Notes under the pieces: generated by a model
Databases searched by the model: none
What the model saw: the letters and a program-made list of their open reading frames with translations, nothing else
Told to the model about the DNA's origin: nothing
In this document: one piece after another, positions 54,083 to 62,358 of the stretch
How positions within the stretch are numbered: the stretch's first letter is position 1
Layout: every line of letters starts with the position of its first letter
Program-made: the position numbers and the translations under genes
Assembly: GCA_016292135.1 (NCBI GenBank)
Contig: JAEFAZ010000002.1
Location: 124,001-188,000, forward strand
Reading direction: 5' to 3'
DNA: 64,000 nucleotides
From: Saccharofermentans sp.
GTDB lineage: Bacteria; Bacillota; Clostridia; Saccharofermentanales; Saccharofermentanaceae

Positions 54083-55309
54083 ATGGAAGATATCAAATGC
54101 CCCAATTGCGGAAAATTCTTTCAAGTCGATGAGACCGGATATGCTCAGATCTTAAAGCAGGTCCGTGATAAAGAATTTGAAAAAGAGATAGAGCGCCGTG
54201 AGGAAGAACTCGGCAAGGAGAAAGAGAACGACCTGACCATCGCCAGGATGGAGCAGGAGAAGACTTATAACGAAGAACTCCAGAAGAAGGAACTCGAGCT
54301 TTCTGCACGTGACAGGATCATTGAGCAGCTTAAGGCTCAGATCTCGAATGCCGAGACTGAGAAGAAGCTTGCAGTAACTGAGGCGATCCAGGGCAAGGAC
54401 AAGGAACTGACAGAGAAGAGTGCCGAGATCGCGAAGCTTCAGGGTGAATTTGAACTGCAGAAGAAAGAAGAAGAGCTAAACAAGAATGCTTTAGTTGAAA
54501 AATACAAAGGCGAGATCCAACTTCGTGAGGATGAGATCGAACGCCTGAAAGATTACAGGCAGAAGCAATCCACCAAGATGGTCGGAGAGAGCCTGGAGCA
54601 GCACTGCATGATCCAGTTCAACCAGATCCGGATGACGGCTTTCCCGAATGCATATTTTGAGAAGGACAACGATGCCAAGACCGGCAGCAAAGGAGATTTT
54701 ATCTTCAGGGAATCTTCTGACGGAACTGAGTTTATATCCATCATGTTCGAGATGAAGAATGAGATGGATACGACAGCAAGCAAGCATAAGAATGAGGACT
54801 TTTTCAAGGAACTGGATAAGGACCGTAATGAGAAGAACTGCGAATATGCGGTCTTGGTTTCTCTCCTCGAGAGTGATAACGAACTATATAATAACGGCAT
54901 TGTGGATGTTTCCTACAAATATCCCAAGATGTTCGTTGTCCGTCCGCAGTTCTTTATCCCTATCATATCCCTGCTCCGCAATGCGGCGTTTAGTTCTTTG
55001 GAATATCAGAAGAAACTCGAAGAGGTTCAGAACCAGCAACTGGATCTTTATAACTTTGAATCTAATCTGGATGAGTTCAAGAAGGGATTTACATACAGTT
55101 TCGGTCAGGCAAGTGCCCGCTTTGATGATGCTATCAAGGGAATAGACAAGGCTATTTCTGACCTGACGAAGATCAGGGAAAACCTGGTCAAATCCAGCAA
55201 CCATCTGAACACTGCGAACAATAAACTTGAAGATGTCAACATTAAGAAACTGACTAAGAACGCCCCGTCCGTCCGCCAGATGTTTGATGAGATCAAGAAT
55301 GGCGAATAA
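54083..55309 (+). CDS. DUF2130 family protein
   Basis: This is a 408-residue cytoplasmic protein. It starts with a CPNCGKFF knuckle, followed by a coiled coil (about residues 25-165, rich in Glu and Lys) and a compact domain (residues 170-330) with a nuclease-like strand order: GDFIFRESSDG then FISIMFEMKNEMD, where D and E-x-K resemble the PD-(D/E)XK site. A helical tail follows (YSFGQASARFDDAIKGIDKA, 20 residues). DUF2130 proteins are widespread but of unknown role. TATAAT lies at 54038-54043 in a small inverted repeat. The gene stands between the two IS copies and looks intact. Confidence 0.88.
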   Translation: MEDIKCPNCGKFFQVDETGYAQILKQVRDKEFEKEIERREEELGKEKENDLTIARMEQEKTYNEELQKKELELSARDRIIEQLKAQISNAETEKKLAVTEAIQGKDKELTEKSAEIAKLQGEFELQKKEEELNKNALVEKYKGEIQLREDEIERLKDYRQKQSTKMVGESLEQHCMIQFNQIRMTAFPNAYFEKDNDAKTGSKGDFIFRESSDGTEFISIMFEMKNEMDTTASKHKNEDFFKELDKDRNEKNCEYAVLVSLLESDNELYNNGIVDVSYKYPKMFVVRPQFFIPIISLLRNAAFSSLEYQKKLEEVQNQQLDLYNFESNLDEFKKGFTYSFGQASARFDDAIKGIDKAISDLTKIRENLVKSSNHLNTANNKLEDVNIKKLTKNAPSVRQMFDEIKNGE

Positions 55310-55522
55310 CGGCAAGAACTATAAATCCCCAATTATCAGTATTTAGTGATAAAAATCAAAGAATAATTGTAAAATGCTTCAAGATGTTACTGCAATGCTT
55401 TATGCGAGGCAATCTATAAGCCCCGCTTTTCGATGAGGCGGTTCGGATGGAACGCAATCCCTAATAGTGATAAAATCATTAGGATTATTCATCTAAGAGT
55501 GATCAGAGGGAGAACAAGTCGT

Positions 55523-58045
55523 ATGAAGATTTTAGCCAGATTATTGGCTGTTGTTGCGTGTGCTCTTGTGGCAGTACAGTTTATGCCGTCGGCACAGACA
55601 CTTGCGGCAAGTGATATTCCGATAACCGCTAAATATTTCCCTGACAAGGCTTTTCGGGCTGTTGTATCACAAAAATACGACAGCAACAAAGACGGTGTCC
55701 TGTCAAAAGACGAACGCACGATGGTCATGAATATGCACTGTGAGAACAGCAACATCTATTCCATTAAGGGAATAGAGTATTTCCCCAATATTCAGGGCCT
55801 TTGGTGCCTGAACAACCATATATCCTCTATGGATCTGTCGGGCAACCCCGAGATCGTGGGCATCTGGTGTTCCCATAACGATTTTAAATCTCTGGATTTT
55901 ACGGGGCTTGGTGAGCTCCAGTGGGTCTATTGTTTCAACTGTAAGCTTGAATCGATCAATTTTCGGAACAACCCCAAGCTTGCATATGTGGAATGTAATT
56001 CCAATCCGAAGCTGAAAAAAATCGACTTCAGCAAAAACCTCCAGCTTGAGAATCTCTTCTGCAGCAAATGCGGACTTACATCGCTTGATGTGTCAAAGAA
56101 CACCATGCTCTGCGAGCTGGACGCATTCTCGAATAAACTGACTTCTCTTAAACTTCCGAACAACTCTACTCTCAAAAGACTTGATATCTGGGATAACTGG
56201 GATCTGGGAGATGTGGATATCAGTAAGCTTACCGGGCTTGAGTTCTATAACTGCGCCAGTAACAATGTAACTAGACTCGACATGAGCAATCAGCCCAACC
56301 TCCAGCTTCTGATCTGCGGATATAACGATAACCTGACTTACCTCAATGTCAGCAAGAACCCGCGTCTTGCAGACTTAAGGCTCGAGTGCGACTACAAGCT
56401 TAAGTCCTTAGACCTGTCCAATAACCCCCAGCTTTATAACCTCTATGCTTTTGGCTTAAGGGATCTTCCTTCGGTCAATATAAGCAAGAACCCGTATATC
56501 ATAAAGACATATATAGAAGGCAAGCCCAAGGATGAACCACAGTTGGGAAATGTCCGTTCATATACTATCGAGTTTGGCGGAAGCGATGAATACTTCGAAG
56601 ACTTAACACACTGTTTTGTTGTCGATAACGGAAAGCAAGTCGTCACCAAAGGCGGGAACCCGAAGGTCGTCCCCGAGTGCTACATCTATACGAACGACGG
56701 TCACAAGGATTCCGATAATTTTGCCACCAGGGGAGATGCTATATATCTTCTCTGGGAGAAGGCCGGCCGCCCCAAAGTCAGCGGTGCATCCAGATTCAGT
56801 GACGTGGCAGGAACCCCTTACGAAGCTGCTGTCAGGTGGGCTGAGACTAACAACATCTGCTTTGGGTATCCATGCATCTGCGCTGACACCTTCTATCCTG
56901 ACGAACTGATAAGCAGGGAAGACTTTGCTCTTATGGCTCACAGGCTTGCCCTGTTCATGGATCTCGGTACCGGCTTCGATTACGGCAGGACAGACTGGCT
57001 CGATGATTTTTACGATATCGAATACTACGGCTGGGGAGCCTTTACCTGGGCGATCCAGTTTGATGTATTGAAGATAAAAAACAACTGCGGCTACCCTCAC
57101 GGAAGACTGACCGTAAAAGAGCTTAATGCAGGTGCCAAAAAGATATTCAATCTCGACGGAGCTGCTTCCTATTCGAAGATCGTCAACGGCAACGGCACTC
57201 CGGATCCGGGCGCAGGTTTAGTCAAATACTATACCGGAAATACAGGTTCAAAATATAAACTTCCTGTAGCAGACTTACCCCCAAGGGATCCTGCGATCAA
57301 CAAGACTTCCGATACCATCACATGTGGAAATACTGACATACTCAGAGTAGTAGGTGTCAAATCGACTGTAAAATGGACATCCTCGGACGATACGATCGCC
57401 ACAGTCGATAAGACCGGTGTGTTGAGCGGCAGATCTGCAGGAAAAGCGACCATCACTGCAAAGGTTGACGGGAGGACTTTCACATGCAAGGTCAGGGTCC
57501 TTTATAAGGATGTAACCAACTCCAAGGATTTCTGGTACGATCCAACCAACTGCCTGACAGACAAAGGTGTAGTCAAGGGCTACGACAAGCAGACGAAGTT
57601 CAAACCCGCCAAAGAATGCACCAGGGCCCAGATGGTAACATTCATCTGGAGACTCATGGGAGAGCCTAAGCCAAAGAGCACAAGCTGCAAGTTCTCCGAT
57701 GTCGAGAAGACAGACTACTTCTATAAAGCCTGCATCTGGGGCAACGAGAATAAGATCGTGGAAGGCTACAAGGACGGAACCTTCGGTCCGCAGATCGTCT
57801 GTGCCCGCCGCCATGCCGTAACCTTCCTCTGGAGACTGGCAGGATCTCCGGATCCCAAGAGCACGAAGAACAAGTTCTCCGATGTCAAGACATCTGACTA
57901 CTTCTACAAGGCAACTCTCTGGGCATCCGAGAAGAAGATACTGGCAGGCTATGACGACGGCACCTTCCGCCCGAACGACAACTGCCTCAGAAGGCAGATG
58001 GTAACGTTCTTATACAAATATGATAAGTACGTGAACAACAAATAA
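55523..58045 (+). CDS. Surface protein with leucine-rich repeats, Ig-like domain and SLH domains
   Basis: This is an 840-residue exported protein with a signal peptide (residues 1-29, SAQTLAA). An EF-hand-like DSNKDGVLSKDE follows, then about ten leucine-rich units (MDLSGNPEIVGIW, LDVSKNTMLCELD, LNVSKNPRLADLR) to residue 330. Degenerate SLH units cover residues 395-545, a bacterial Ig-like (BIG_2) domain residues 590-660 (VKWTSSDDTIATVDKTGVLS, 20 residues), and a triple SLH set the end (FSDVEKTDYFYKACIWGNEN; GYKDGTFGP; GYDDGTFRP). SLH domains hold proteins to the cell wall. It is probably an adhesin or wall protein. The start at 55523 is preceded by GAGGGAG. Confidence 0.9.
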   Translation: MKILARLLAVVACALVAVQFMPSAQTLAASDIPITAKYFPDKAFRAVVSQKYDSNKDGVLSKDERTMVMNMHCENSNIYSIKGIEYFPNIQGLWCLNNHISSMDLSGNPEIVGIWCSHNDFKSLDFTGLGELQWVYCFNCKLESINFRNNPKLAYVECNSNPKLKKIDFSKNLQLENLFCSKCGLTSLDVSKNTMLCELDAFSNKLTSLKLPNNSTLKRLDIWDNWDLGDVDISKLTGLEFYNCASNNVTRLDMSNQPNLQLLICGYNDNLTYLNVSKNPRLADLRLECDYKLKSLDLSNNPQLYNLYAFGLRDLPSVNISKNPYIIKTYIEGKPKDEPQLGNVRSYTIEFGGSDEYFEDLTHCFVVDNGKQVVTKGGNPKVVPECYIYTNDGHKDSDNFATRGDAIYLLWEKAGRPKVSGASRFSDVAGTPYEAAVRWAETNNICFGYPCICADTFYPDELISREDFALMAHRLALFMDLGTGFDYGRTDWLDDFYDIEYYGWGAFTWAIQFDVLKIKNNCGYPHGRLTVKELNAGAKKIFNLDGAASYSKIVNGNGTPDPGAGLVKYYTGNTGSKYKLPVADLPPRDPAINKTSDTITCGNTDILRVVGVKSTVKWTSSDDTIATVDKTGVLSGRSAGKATITAKVDGRTFTCKVRVLYKDVTNSKDFWYDPTNCLTDKGVVKGYDKQTKFKPAKECTRAQMVTFIWRLMGEPKPKSTSCKFSDVEKTDYFYKACIWGNENKIVEGYKDGTFGPQIVCARRHAVTFLWRLAGSPDPKSTKNKFSDVKTSDYFYKATLWASEKKILAGYDDGTFRPNDNCLRRQMVTFLYKYDKYVNNK

Positions 58046-58166
58046 TTCGTAGAAAAAAATCAGGTGACACAGCTTCGTTGACGGTATATTACCCGGGGGC
58101 CGCAATATGCGTAAGAAGGCACAGTCTGCAAAGACGGTTGCTTCCGAGTAAGTATATTTATATCTG

Positions 58167-58204
58167 CCTCACCCGCCGGTTCGCATCCTGGGTGAGGTTT
58201 TTAT
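58167..58204 (+). terminator. Rho-independent terminator after the SLH gene
   Basis: CCTCACCC (58167-58174) and GGGTGAGG (58190-58197) form an 8-bp stem followed by seven T in eight positions. Confidence 0.88.
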
Positions 58205-58217
58205 TTCCGTCTATATC

Positions 58218-58230
58218 TGGAATCGAAGAT
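58218..58230. repeat. Target duplication, left of IS copy 2
   Basis: TGGAATCGAAGAT here is repeated exactly at 59872-59884. Confidence 0.88.
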
Positions 58231-58431
58231 GGTTGAGTGTAAAACTAAAATAGAGTTAGTATACATTTGAAGTTAGATACATCTTAAAAATGCTGTTTTT
58301 GAGCGAAATTCTGTTGTAGAATCAAGGAAATCTGTTGGATATTCTCAAAAAGATGGCAAGCAAAGCTAGACAGAAGGCATTCTGTTTGAAAAAGTAAATG
58401 CAACTTCTGACTCTAACAAGGACATATATTC

Positions 58432-58442
58432 GCTGTCCGGCC
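58432..58442. repeat. Inner inverted repeat, left arm (copy 2)
   Basis: GCTGTCCGGCC, partner of 59762-59772. Confidence 0.8.
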
Positions 58443-58451
58443 ATTTGTTAA

Positions 58452-59747
58452 TTACCTTTTTAGTAGTTTGGGTTTTAAACAAACTTCATCGTGTGGTATT
58501 TGATGAAGTCCGAGAACATCCAACAGTTTTTTATGTTCTGGTTTGTTCATTAATTCAAATGGCGTTTTGTTACCAAAGATCTCACGTGCAAAGCTGTTTA
58601 TGTGACAAGCAATCAAGTTTGCATCTTCCTGAGTTAGAAACTGGAAAGAAGTGCCTTTAGGTAAGATCCTGCGGATCAGAACATGGTTCTTTTCCACGTG
58701 AGCTTTCTGCCAGGAAGCTTGCGGATCACAATAGAAGATTCTTGTACGACGGATTCCGGCACTGGAGAATTCGAGATAGTGAGGATTCTTGAACTCAACA
58801 CCGTTATCAGTAAGGATTACCGGAAATATTTTCTTGAATGTTTCGTTACCCAGTTGATTGGTGAGCCAGTCAAATACACCTTCAACACTTTCTTGCGTTC
58901 CATCCTTAAGAAGGAAGATCAGCATAAAGTTGCTTTCTCTGAATATAAAAGTCAGCAACACTTTTCCGGAGCCTCGGGCACCTTTTACGGTATCCATCTC
59001 AACGATAGGGAAATCAGGATTCGTTTCGGTAAAGACTTGGAAATCTTCAATCGTTCTTCCACGTCGAAATTTGTATTCGAGGTGTGTAAGCACAGTGGTT
59101 TTCTTCCTTCTGGATCTGTATTTGACCTTCTTGGGAAGATCCATATTTCTGATGAGGAAAACGTTGTTGTTTATGTAGGTGTATAAGGTTTTCTCAGATA
59201 CACCGATCTCCTCAGCATGTGAAGCGAATATGTGATTTATCGATTGTCCTTTCTTTATCAGAGGCGAGATCAGATCGTCGATTCTTTCCAAGTCTTCAAC
59301 TGATGTTCTTATTCCGCTCCTGGACTCCTTAAGTTCCCTCTTGTATATGTCATGTGCTCTATTAGCAGAGTAATAGGCATGTACCAGTTTGCAGTTGTGT
59401 TCTTTCTCACATCCATTACACACGTAAGGAGGCTTTTCTAGCTTGTCGCAATGCTTTGAGATATAACTGCTGCAGATGCTTTTGCAATCTGTTGAAGTAC
59501 AAAACTTGCATCGTGACGAGCAAAGGCTCTTAGTAGAACACAGATTCTGTTTGAGACAGTTTCTGTAATTGATACAATCGTTAGAACTCCAATCACCTTT
59601 GTCAGTAAAACAACGATGTATTTTGATTTCTCTGGAAATTGTAGCAGGAGATCTGTGAAGTCTTCTAGCGATGTAGGAAAAGCTAAAATCCTGAGCTACG
59701 AATCTCTCGATTAAAGCTCTGTCAGTTAGAGATAAATGTCTTGTCAT
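58452..59747 (-). CDS. IS30 family transposase (copy 2)
   Basis: The 431-residue product is identical to that of copy 1 at 52571-53866, with HTH_38, cysteine-rich part and DDE residues all intact, so both elements should be active. The start is the ATG at 59747 behind GAAAGGAG; upstream bases that differ from copy 1 lie outside the coding region. Confidence 0.95.
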   Translation of the reverse strand: MTRHLSLTDRALIERFVAQDFSFSYIARRLHRSPATISREIKIHRCFTDKGDWSSNDCINYRNCLKQNLCSTKSLCSSRCKFCTSTDCKSICSSYISKHCDKLEKPPYVCNGCEKEHNCKLVHAYYSANRAHDIYKRELKESRSGIRTSVEDLERIDDLISPLIKKGQSINHIFASHAEEIGVSEKTLYTYINNNVFLIRNMDLPKKVKYRSRRKKTTVLTHLEYKFRRGRTIEDFQVFTETNPDFPIVEMDTVKGARGSGKVLLTFIFRESNFMLIFLLKDGTQESVEGVFDWLTNQLGNETFKKIFPVILTDNGVEFKNPHYLEFSSAGIRRTRIFYCDPQASWQKAHVEKNHVLIRRILPKGTSFQFLTQEDANLIACHINSFAREIFGNKTPFELMNKPEHKKLLDVLGLHQIPHDEVCLKPKLLKR

Positions 59748-59761
59748 GTCGGCTCCTTTCA

Positions 59762-59772
59762 GGCCGGACAGC
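59762..59772. repeat. Inner inverted repeat, right arm (copy 2)
   Basis: GGCCGGACAGC, 14 bases before the transposase ATG on the minus strand; partner of 58432-58442. Confidence 0.8.
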
Positions 59773-59871
59773 ACTATATTATTCAATTTTTTCCGTGGTT
59801 TTGTAAAACTAAATATTGAATTTGAAAATGTAAATTTTGAGATAATATTCAATTTAAAATTTCATTTAAAG

Positions 59872-59884
59872 TGGAATCGAAGAT
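59872..59884. repeat. Target duplication, right of IS copy 2
   Basis: TGGAATCGAAGAT, identical to 58218-58230. Confidence 0.88.
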
Positions 59885-59916
59885 CCCGATGAGTCCAAAT
59901 AATGGTACATACTCCC

Positions 59917-59925
59917 TGATATAAT
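59917..59925 (+). promoter_or_regulatory. Extended -10 promoter (TGATATAAT)
   Basis: TG, one base, then TATAAT (59920-59925). No -35 consensus is seen. Transcription would start near 59931-59932, exactly at the 5' side of the riboswitch P1 stem. Confidence 0.65.
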
Positions 59926-59930
59926 GAAAT

Positions 59931-60016
59931 CACCATAGAGAGTGCGCGAGGGACAAGCCCGGTGACCGCACAGCAACCTGCAAGAGTAAGGTGCTAAAGC
60001 TTGATCGATGGCGTTG
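59931..60016 (+). ncRNA. S-box (SAM-I/SAM-IV clan) riboswitch
   Basis: The conserved core of S-box RNAs is present in order. P2 is GTGCG (59942-59946) with CGCAC (59967-59971); the inner stem GGG (59950-59952) pairs with CCC (59958-59960) as in GGGAC-N2-GCCC; then AGCAACC (59972-59978) and AAGGTGCTAA (59988-59997). P3 between them is very short and P4 appears to be missing, since only 10 bases lie before the 3' side of P1. P1 is CACCAT (59931-59936) with ATGGCG (60008-60013), one mismatch. The class senses S-adenosylmethionine. The short form may be a SAM-I/IV variant. Confidence 0.8.
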
Positions 60017-60082
60017 TGTGGTTTTTCATTTCTTGAGTTCTCCTTTCAACCCGCCGCTTCAAGCGGCGGGTACTTTCTTTTC
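60010..60082 (+). terminator. Riboswitch terminator with competing antiterminator
   Basis: ACCCGCCGC (60049-60057) and GCGGCGGGT (60063-60071) form a strong stem with loop TTCAA, followed by the U-rich ACTTTCTTTT. GGCGTTG (60010-60016), which includes the P1 3' side, can pair with CAACCCGCC (60047-60055) apart from a 2-base bulge, and so would break the terminator. With ligand bound P1 would hold this strand and termination would follow, the usual OFF logic of S-box RNAs. Confidence 0.75.
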
Positions 60083-60100
60083 GAAGGTTGGAGAAGGTAA

Positions 60101-60149
60101 CTTGGCAAGTGACCACTCTATGTTGATCGGCTGATAACATAAGGCCAAG
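60101..60149 (+). other. Second leader hairpin after the riboswitch terminator
   Basis: CTTGGC (60101-60106) pairs with GCCAAG (60144-60149), and inside it TATGTT (60119-60124) pairs with AACATA (60136-60141). It lies between the terminator and the AGGAGG of the next gene and has no T run, so it is not a terminator. Its purpose is unknown. Confidence 0.5.
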
Positions 60150-60174
60150 AATAAAACTTAAGGAGGTACTGAAT

Positions 60175-61461
60175 ATGTACGGAGCAATTATCGGAGACAT
60201 TATAGGCAGCAGGTTTGAATTCGACAACGGCAGCAAGTCCCGTGAATTTCAGCTGTTTACAAAGGACTGTGACTTTACCGACGACACGGTCATGACCGTT
60301 GCAGTCGCAGAGGCGTTAATGGACGCAGGTCCTGACGCTTGTGAAGAGGAAGTTAAGGCTCATCTTATCAGGTCCATGAAGAAGTGGGGTAAGGCATATC
60401 CTCATGCCGGTTATGGAGCAAGGTTCATTCGCTGGGTATTAACTGAAGACGCAAAACCTTACGGCAGCTACGGCAATGGGTCTGCCATGAGGGTATCTTC
60501 CGCAGGCTGGCTTTACGACAGCATCGAGAGGACGCGCGAGGTAGCAAGGTGGACGGCTGAGGTCACGCATAACCATCCTGAAGGCGTAAAGGGCGCAGAG
60601 TCTTTGGCGGCTGCAATCTTCATGGCGAGGAACGGAGCATCTTTGAGCGACATAGAAATGTTTCTTATCGAAGAGTTCGGCTACGACCTGTCGAGGACCT
60701 TGGACGACATCCGTCCTGTCTACTATCACGTTGAGGACTGCATGAGGACCATGCCTGAAGCATATACATGTTTTCTTGAGTCTGACAACTTCGAGTCGAC
60801 CATAAGGAATGTCATGTATATAGGCGGTGACACAGATACTCTGGGAGCCATCGCAGGGGCTCTCGCTGAGGCTTTCTGGGGTATTCCTCTGGGAATGGTT
60901 GACGCGGCTTCCGACTATCTGAGTGACGACCTTTTCGAGGTTATAGACAGGTTCCGGAACACCATTCATTCCAACCTGCCGGAAGGTGTTGACGACTACA
61001 AGAACAACCTTCCCATAAAGAAGACGTTGGAGCGGCTGAATGAGACTCACAACCAGGAGGAACTCATTACTCTTGCATTAAAGCTCGTCGAGAGAATCAG
61101 GGAAGAGGGGCAGGCGCCCACACCCATGGAGGACGTCAATAACCTTATCGGGACACTTGATCCCGGGGAAATAGTCGTAGGGAAGGAATATAAACTGGAG
61201 AAGGAATTCCGTCTCCGCGTCTACACCCTTACCGACAAGGAAGGCAGAAGGTGGATACCTTTCTTTACGGACGAGGAAGAATACTATAAGCAGGAGACAA
61301 CGTCCATAATGCAGAATGTACCCATAAGAATCCTGATAGAGGACGGCCTTTACACCAGGGACATCGAGGGTATGGTAATCAATCCCTTCAGTGACAACAT
61401 CTTGCTCGATAAGGACTTTCTCGGCATCGTAATGAAGAGAGCCGGAGGGGAACAGGGTTGA
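60175..61461 (+). CDS. ADP-ribosylglycohydrolase fused to an SseB-like domain
   Basis: This is a 428-residue cytoplasmic protein. Residues 1-265 are an ADP-ribosylglycohydrolase (DraG/ARH): MYGAIIGDIIGSRFEF, the metal site FTDDTVMT, and GGDTDTLGAIAGALAE with the second acidic pair. These enzymes remove ADP-ribose from proteins or small molecules. After a charged helix, residues 310-425 look like the SseB N-terminal domain (FTDEEEYYKQETTS, VINPFSDNILLDKDFL). The fusion is uncommon. The gene sits 160 bases after an S-box riboswitch core and its terminator, with AGGAGG just before the ATG, so SAM may control it. The substrate is unknown. Confidence 0.88.
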   Translation: MYGAIIGDIIGSRFEFDNGSKSREFQLFTKDCDFTDDTVMTVAVAEALMDAGPDACEEEVKAHLIRSMKKWGKAYPHAGYGARFIRWVLTEDAKPYGSYGNGSAMRVSSAGWLYDSIERTREVARWTAEVTHNHPEGVKGAESLAAAIFMARNGASLSDIEMFLIEEFGYDLSRTLDDIRPVYYHVEDCMRTMPEAYTCFLESDNFESTIRNVMYIGGDTDTLGAIAGALAEAFWGIPLGMVDAASDYLSDDLFEVIDRFRNTIHSNLPEGVDDYKNNLPIKKTLERLNETHNQEELITLALKLVERIREEGQAPTPMEDVNNLIGTLDPGEIVVGKEYKLEKEFRLRVYTLTDKEGRRWIPFFTDEEEYYKQETTSIMQNVPIRILIEDGLYTRDIEGMVINPFSDNILLDKDFLGIVMKRAGGEQG

Positions 61462-61548
61462 GTTCCCCTCCGCTCCCGGCGTGGGACCGGGTTAAGGTTT
61501 TAGATTGTTCTGATACCAAATATTTCTCAAAAAGTGTAATATATCTTC

Positions 61549-62229
61549 ATGCTGTCAGATACTAAAGGAAAACTTATCTTTGATCCCATGGACGATTATG
61601 TGGTCCTCGATCTGGAGACCACGGGGATCGATGCGAATGTAGAGGAAGTGATCGAGATCTCCGCCGTTAAAGTGATCGACGGCAAGGTCGTTGACACTTA
61701 TTCGACCCTTGTTAATCCCGGCCGTCACATCGATTACAATATCAGCTCGATCACCGGCATCATGGATGACATGGTGAAAGACAGCCCCGATTTCAAGACT
61801 GCTCTCGAAGGCTTCATCAGCTTTGCAGGTGACATGGTGCTGACAGGTCACAACGTCCGGAATTTTGATCTCAGGTTCATATACCGCGACTGCGAAAAGT
61901 TCTGGGGCAAGACACTCGGCAACGACTACTTTGATACTCTGATCCTGTCAAGGATCTATCTGCCCGATATCGAGCACCACGCTTTGTCCGATATGGCAGA
62001 CTATTACTCGGTTTCATCGGAAGGCGCCCACCGCGCTCTTTACGACTGTCTCACGACACAGCAGGTATACGAACACCTTAAGGATGAGATGAAGGATCCT
62101 TCCCCGGCGGCGCTCGCAGTCAAGCGCTGCCCCAGATGCGGGAATATGCTCAAGAGAAGGGAAGGCAAGTTCGGTCCCTTCTACGGCTGCATGAGCTTCC
62201 CTGACTGCCGTTATACATTAAACATCTGA
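61549..62229 (+). CDS. DnaQ-type 3'-5' exonuclease with topoisomerase zinc finger
   Basis: This is a 226-residue cytoplasmic nuclease. The DEDDh motifs are intact: DLETTG (Exo I), GHNVRNFDLRF (Exo II) and HRALYDCLTT (Exo III, with His and Asp). The C-terminal 35 residues make a zinc finger of the topoisomerase I type (CPRCGNMLKRREGKFGPFYG, 20 residues, then CMSFPDCRYTLN). The finger may bring the nuclease to single-stranded DNA. There is no clear ribosome site before the ATG at 61549, and a TAATAT box lies right upstream, so it could be leaderless or start further in. Confidence 0.88.
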   Translation: MLSDTKGKLIFDPMDDYVVLDLETTGIDANVEEVIEISAVKVIDGKVVDTYSTLVNPGRHIDYNISSITGIMDDMVKDSPDFKTALEGFISFAGDMVLTGHNVRNFDLRFIYRDCEKFWGKTLGNDYFDTLILSRIYLPDIEHHALSDMADYYSVSSEGAHRALYDCLTTQQVYEHLKDEMKDPSPAALAVKRCPRCGNMLKRREGKFGPFYGCMSFPDCRYTLNI

Positions 62230-62307
62230 ATTTCACAGGTTTTATCAGCCCTTTTTATGGAAGTCCCGCCCTCAGGATGAGGGCGATTAATGGGACTACG
62301 CTTTTGC

Positions 62308-62313
62308 TATAAT
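62308..62313 (+). promoter_or_regulatory. -10 box of the HIRAN gene
   Basis: TATAAT preceded by TTTTGC, 46 bases before the ATG at 62359. A hairpin with arms GCCCTC and GAGGGC (62268-62284) lies just upstream and may end the exonuclease transcript. Confidence 0.4.
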
Positions 62314-62358
62314 CAGGGCGGATGAGGAAGAAAGCATCAAGTAAACAGGAGGTGCGTT

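Larger units (their letters stand above)
58046..58230. other. Non-coding gap with terminator and IS target site
   Basis: Between the SLH gene and IS copy 2 I see a terminator at 58167-58204 and the left target duplication at 58218-58230. The first 120 bases hold only a 15-codon frame (58107-58151) without a ribosome site, which I do not call. Confidence 0.6.
58231..59871 (-). mobile_element. IS30-type insertion sequence, copy 2 (1641 bp)
   Basis: It has the same length as copy 1 and the same orientation, and differs in only three seen bases (near 58235, 59787 and 59843). It is flanked by exact 13-base duplications, different from those of copy 1. It inserted 46 bases before the -10 element of the riboswitch promoter region, so the promoter core is intact. 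The transposase reads away from the riboswitch gene. Confidence 0.9.

Noticed and set aside
58107..58151. 14-residue basic peptide gene
   Set aside because: There is no clear ribosome site and no reason to prefer it over chance.
52338..59884. Composite transposon carrying the DUF2130 and SLH genes between two IS copies
   Set aside because: Each copy has its own different target duplication on both sides. A composite unit would have one duplication at the outer ends only. The copies inserted separately.
59931..60016. Cobalamin or other riboswitch class for the 59931 RNA
   Set aside because: The order P2, GGGAC-GCCC, AGCAACC, AAGGTGCTAA is that of S-box RNAs; cobalamin, TPP and FMN box motifs are missing.
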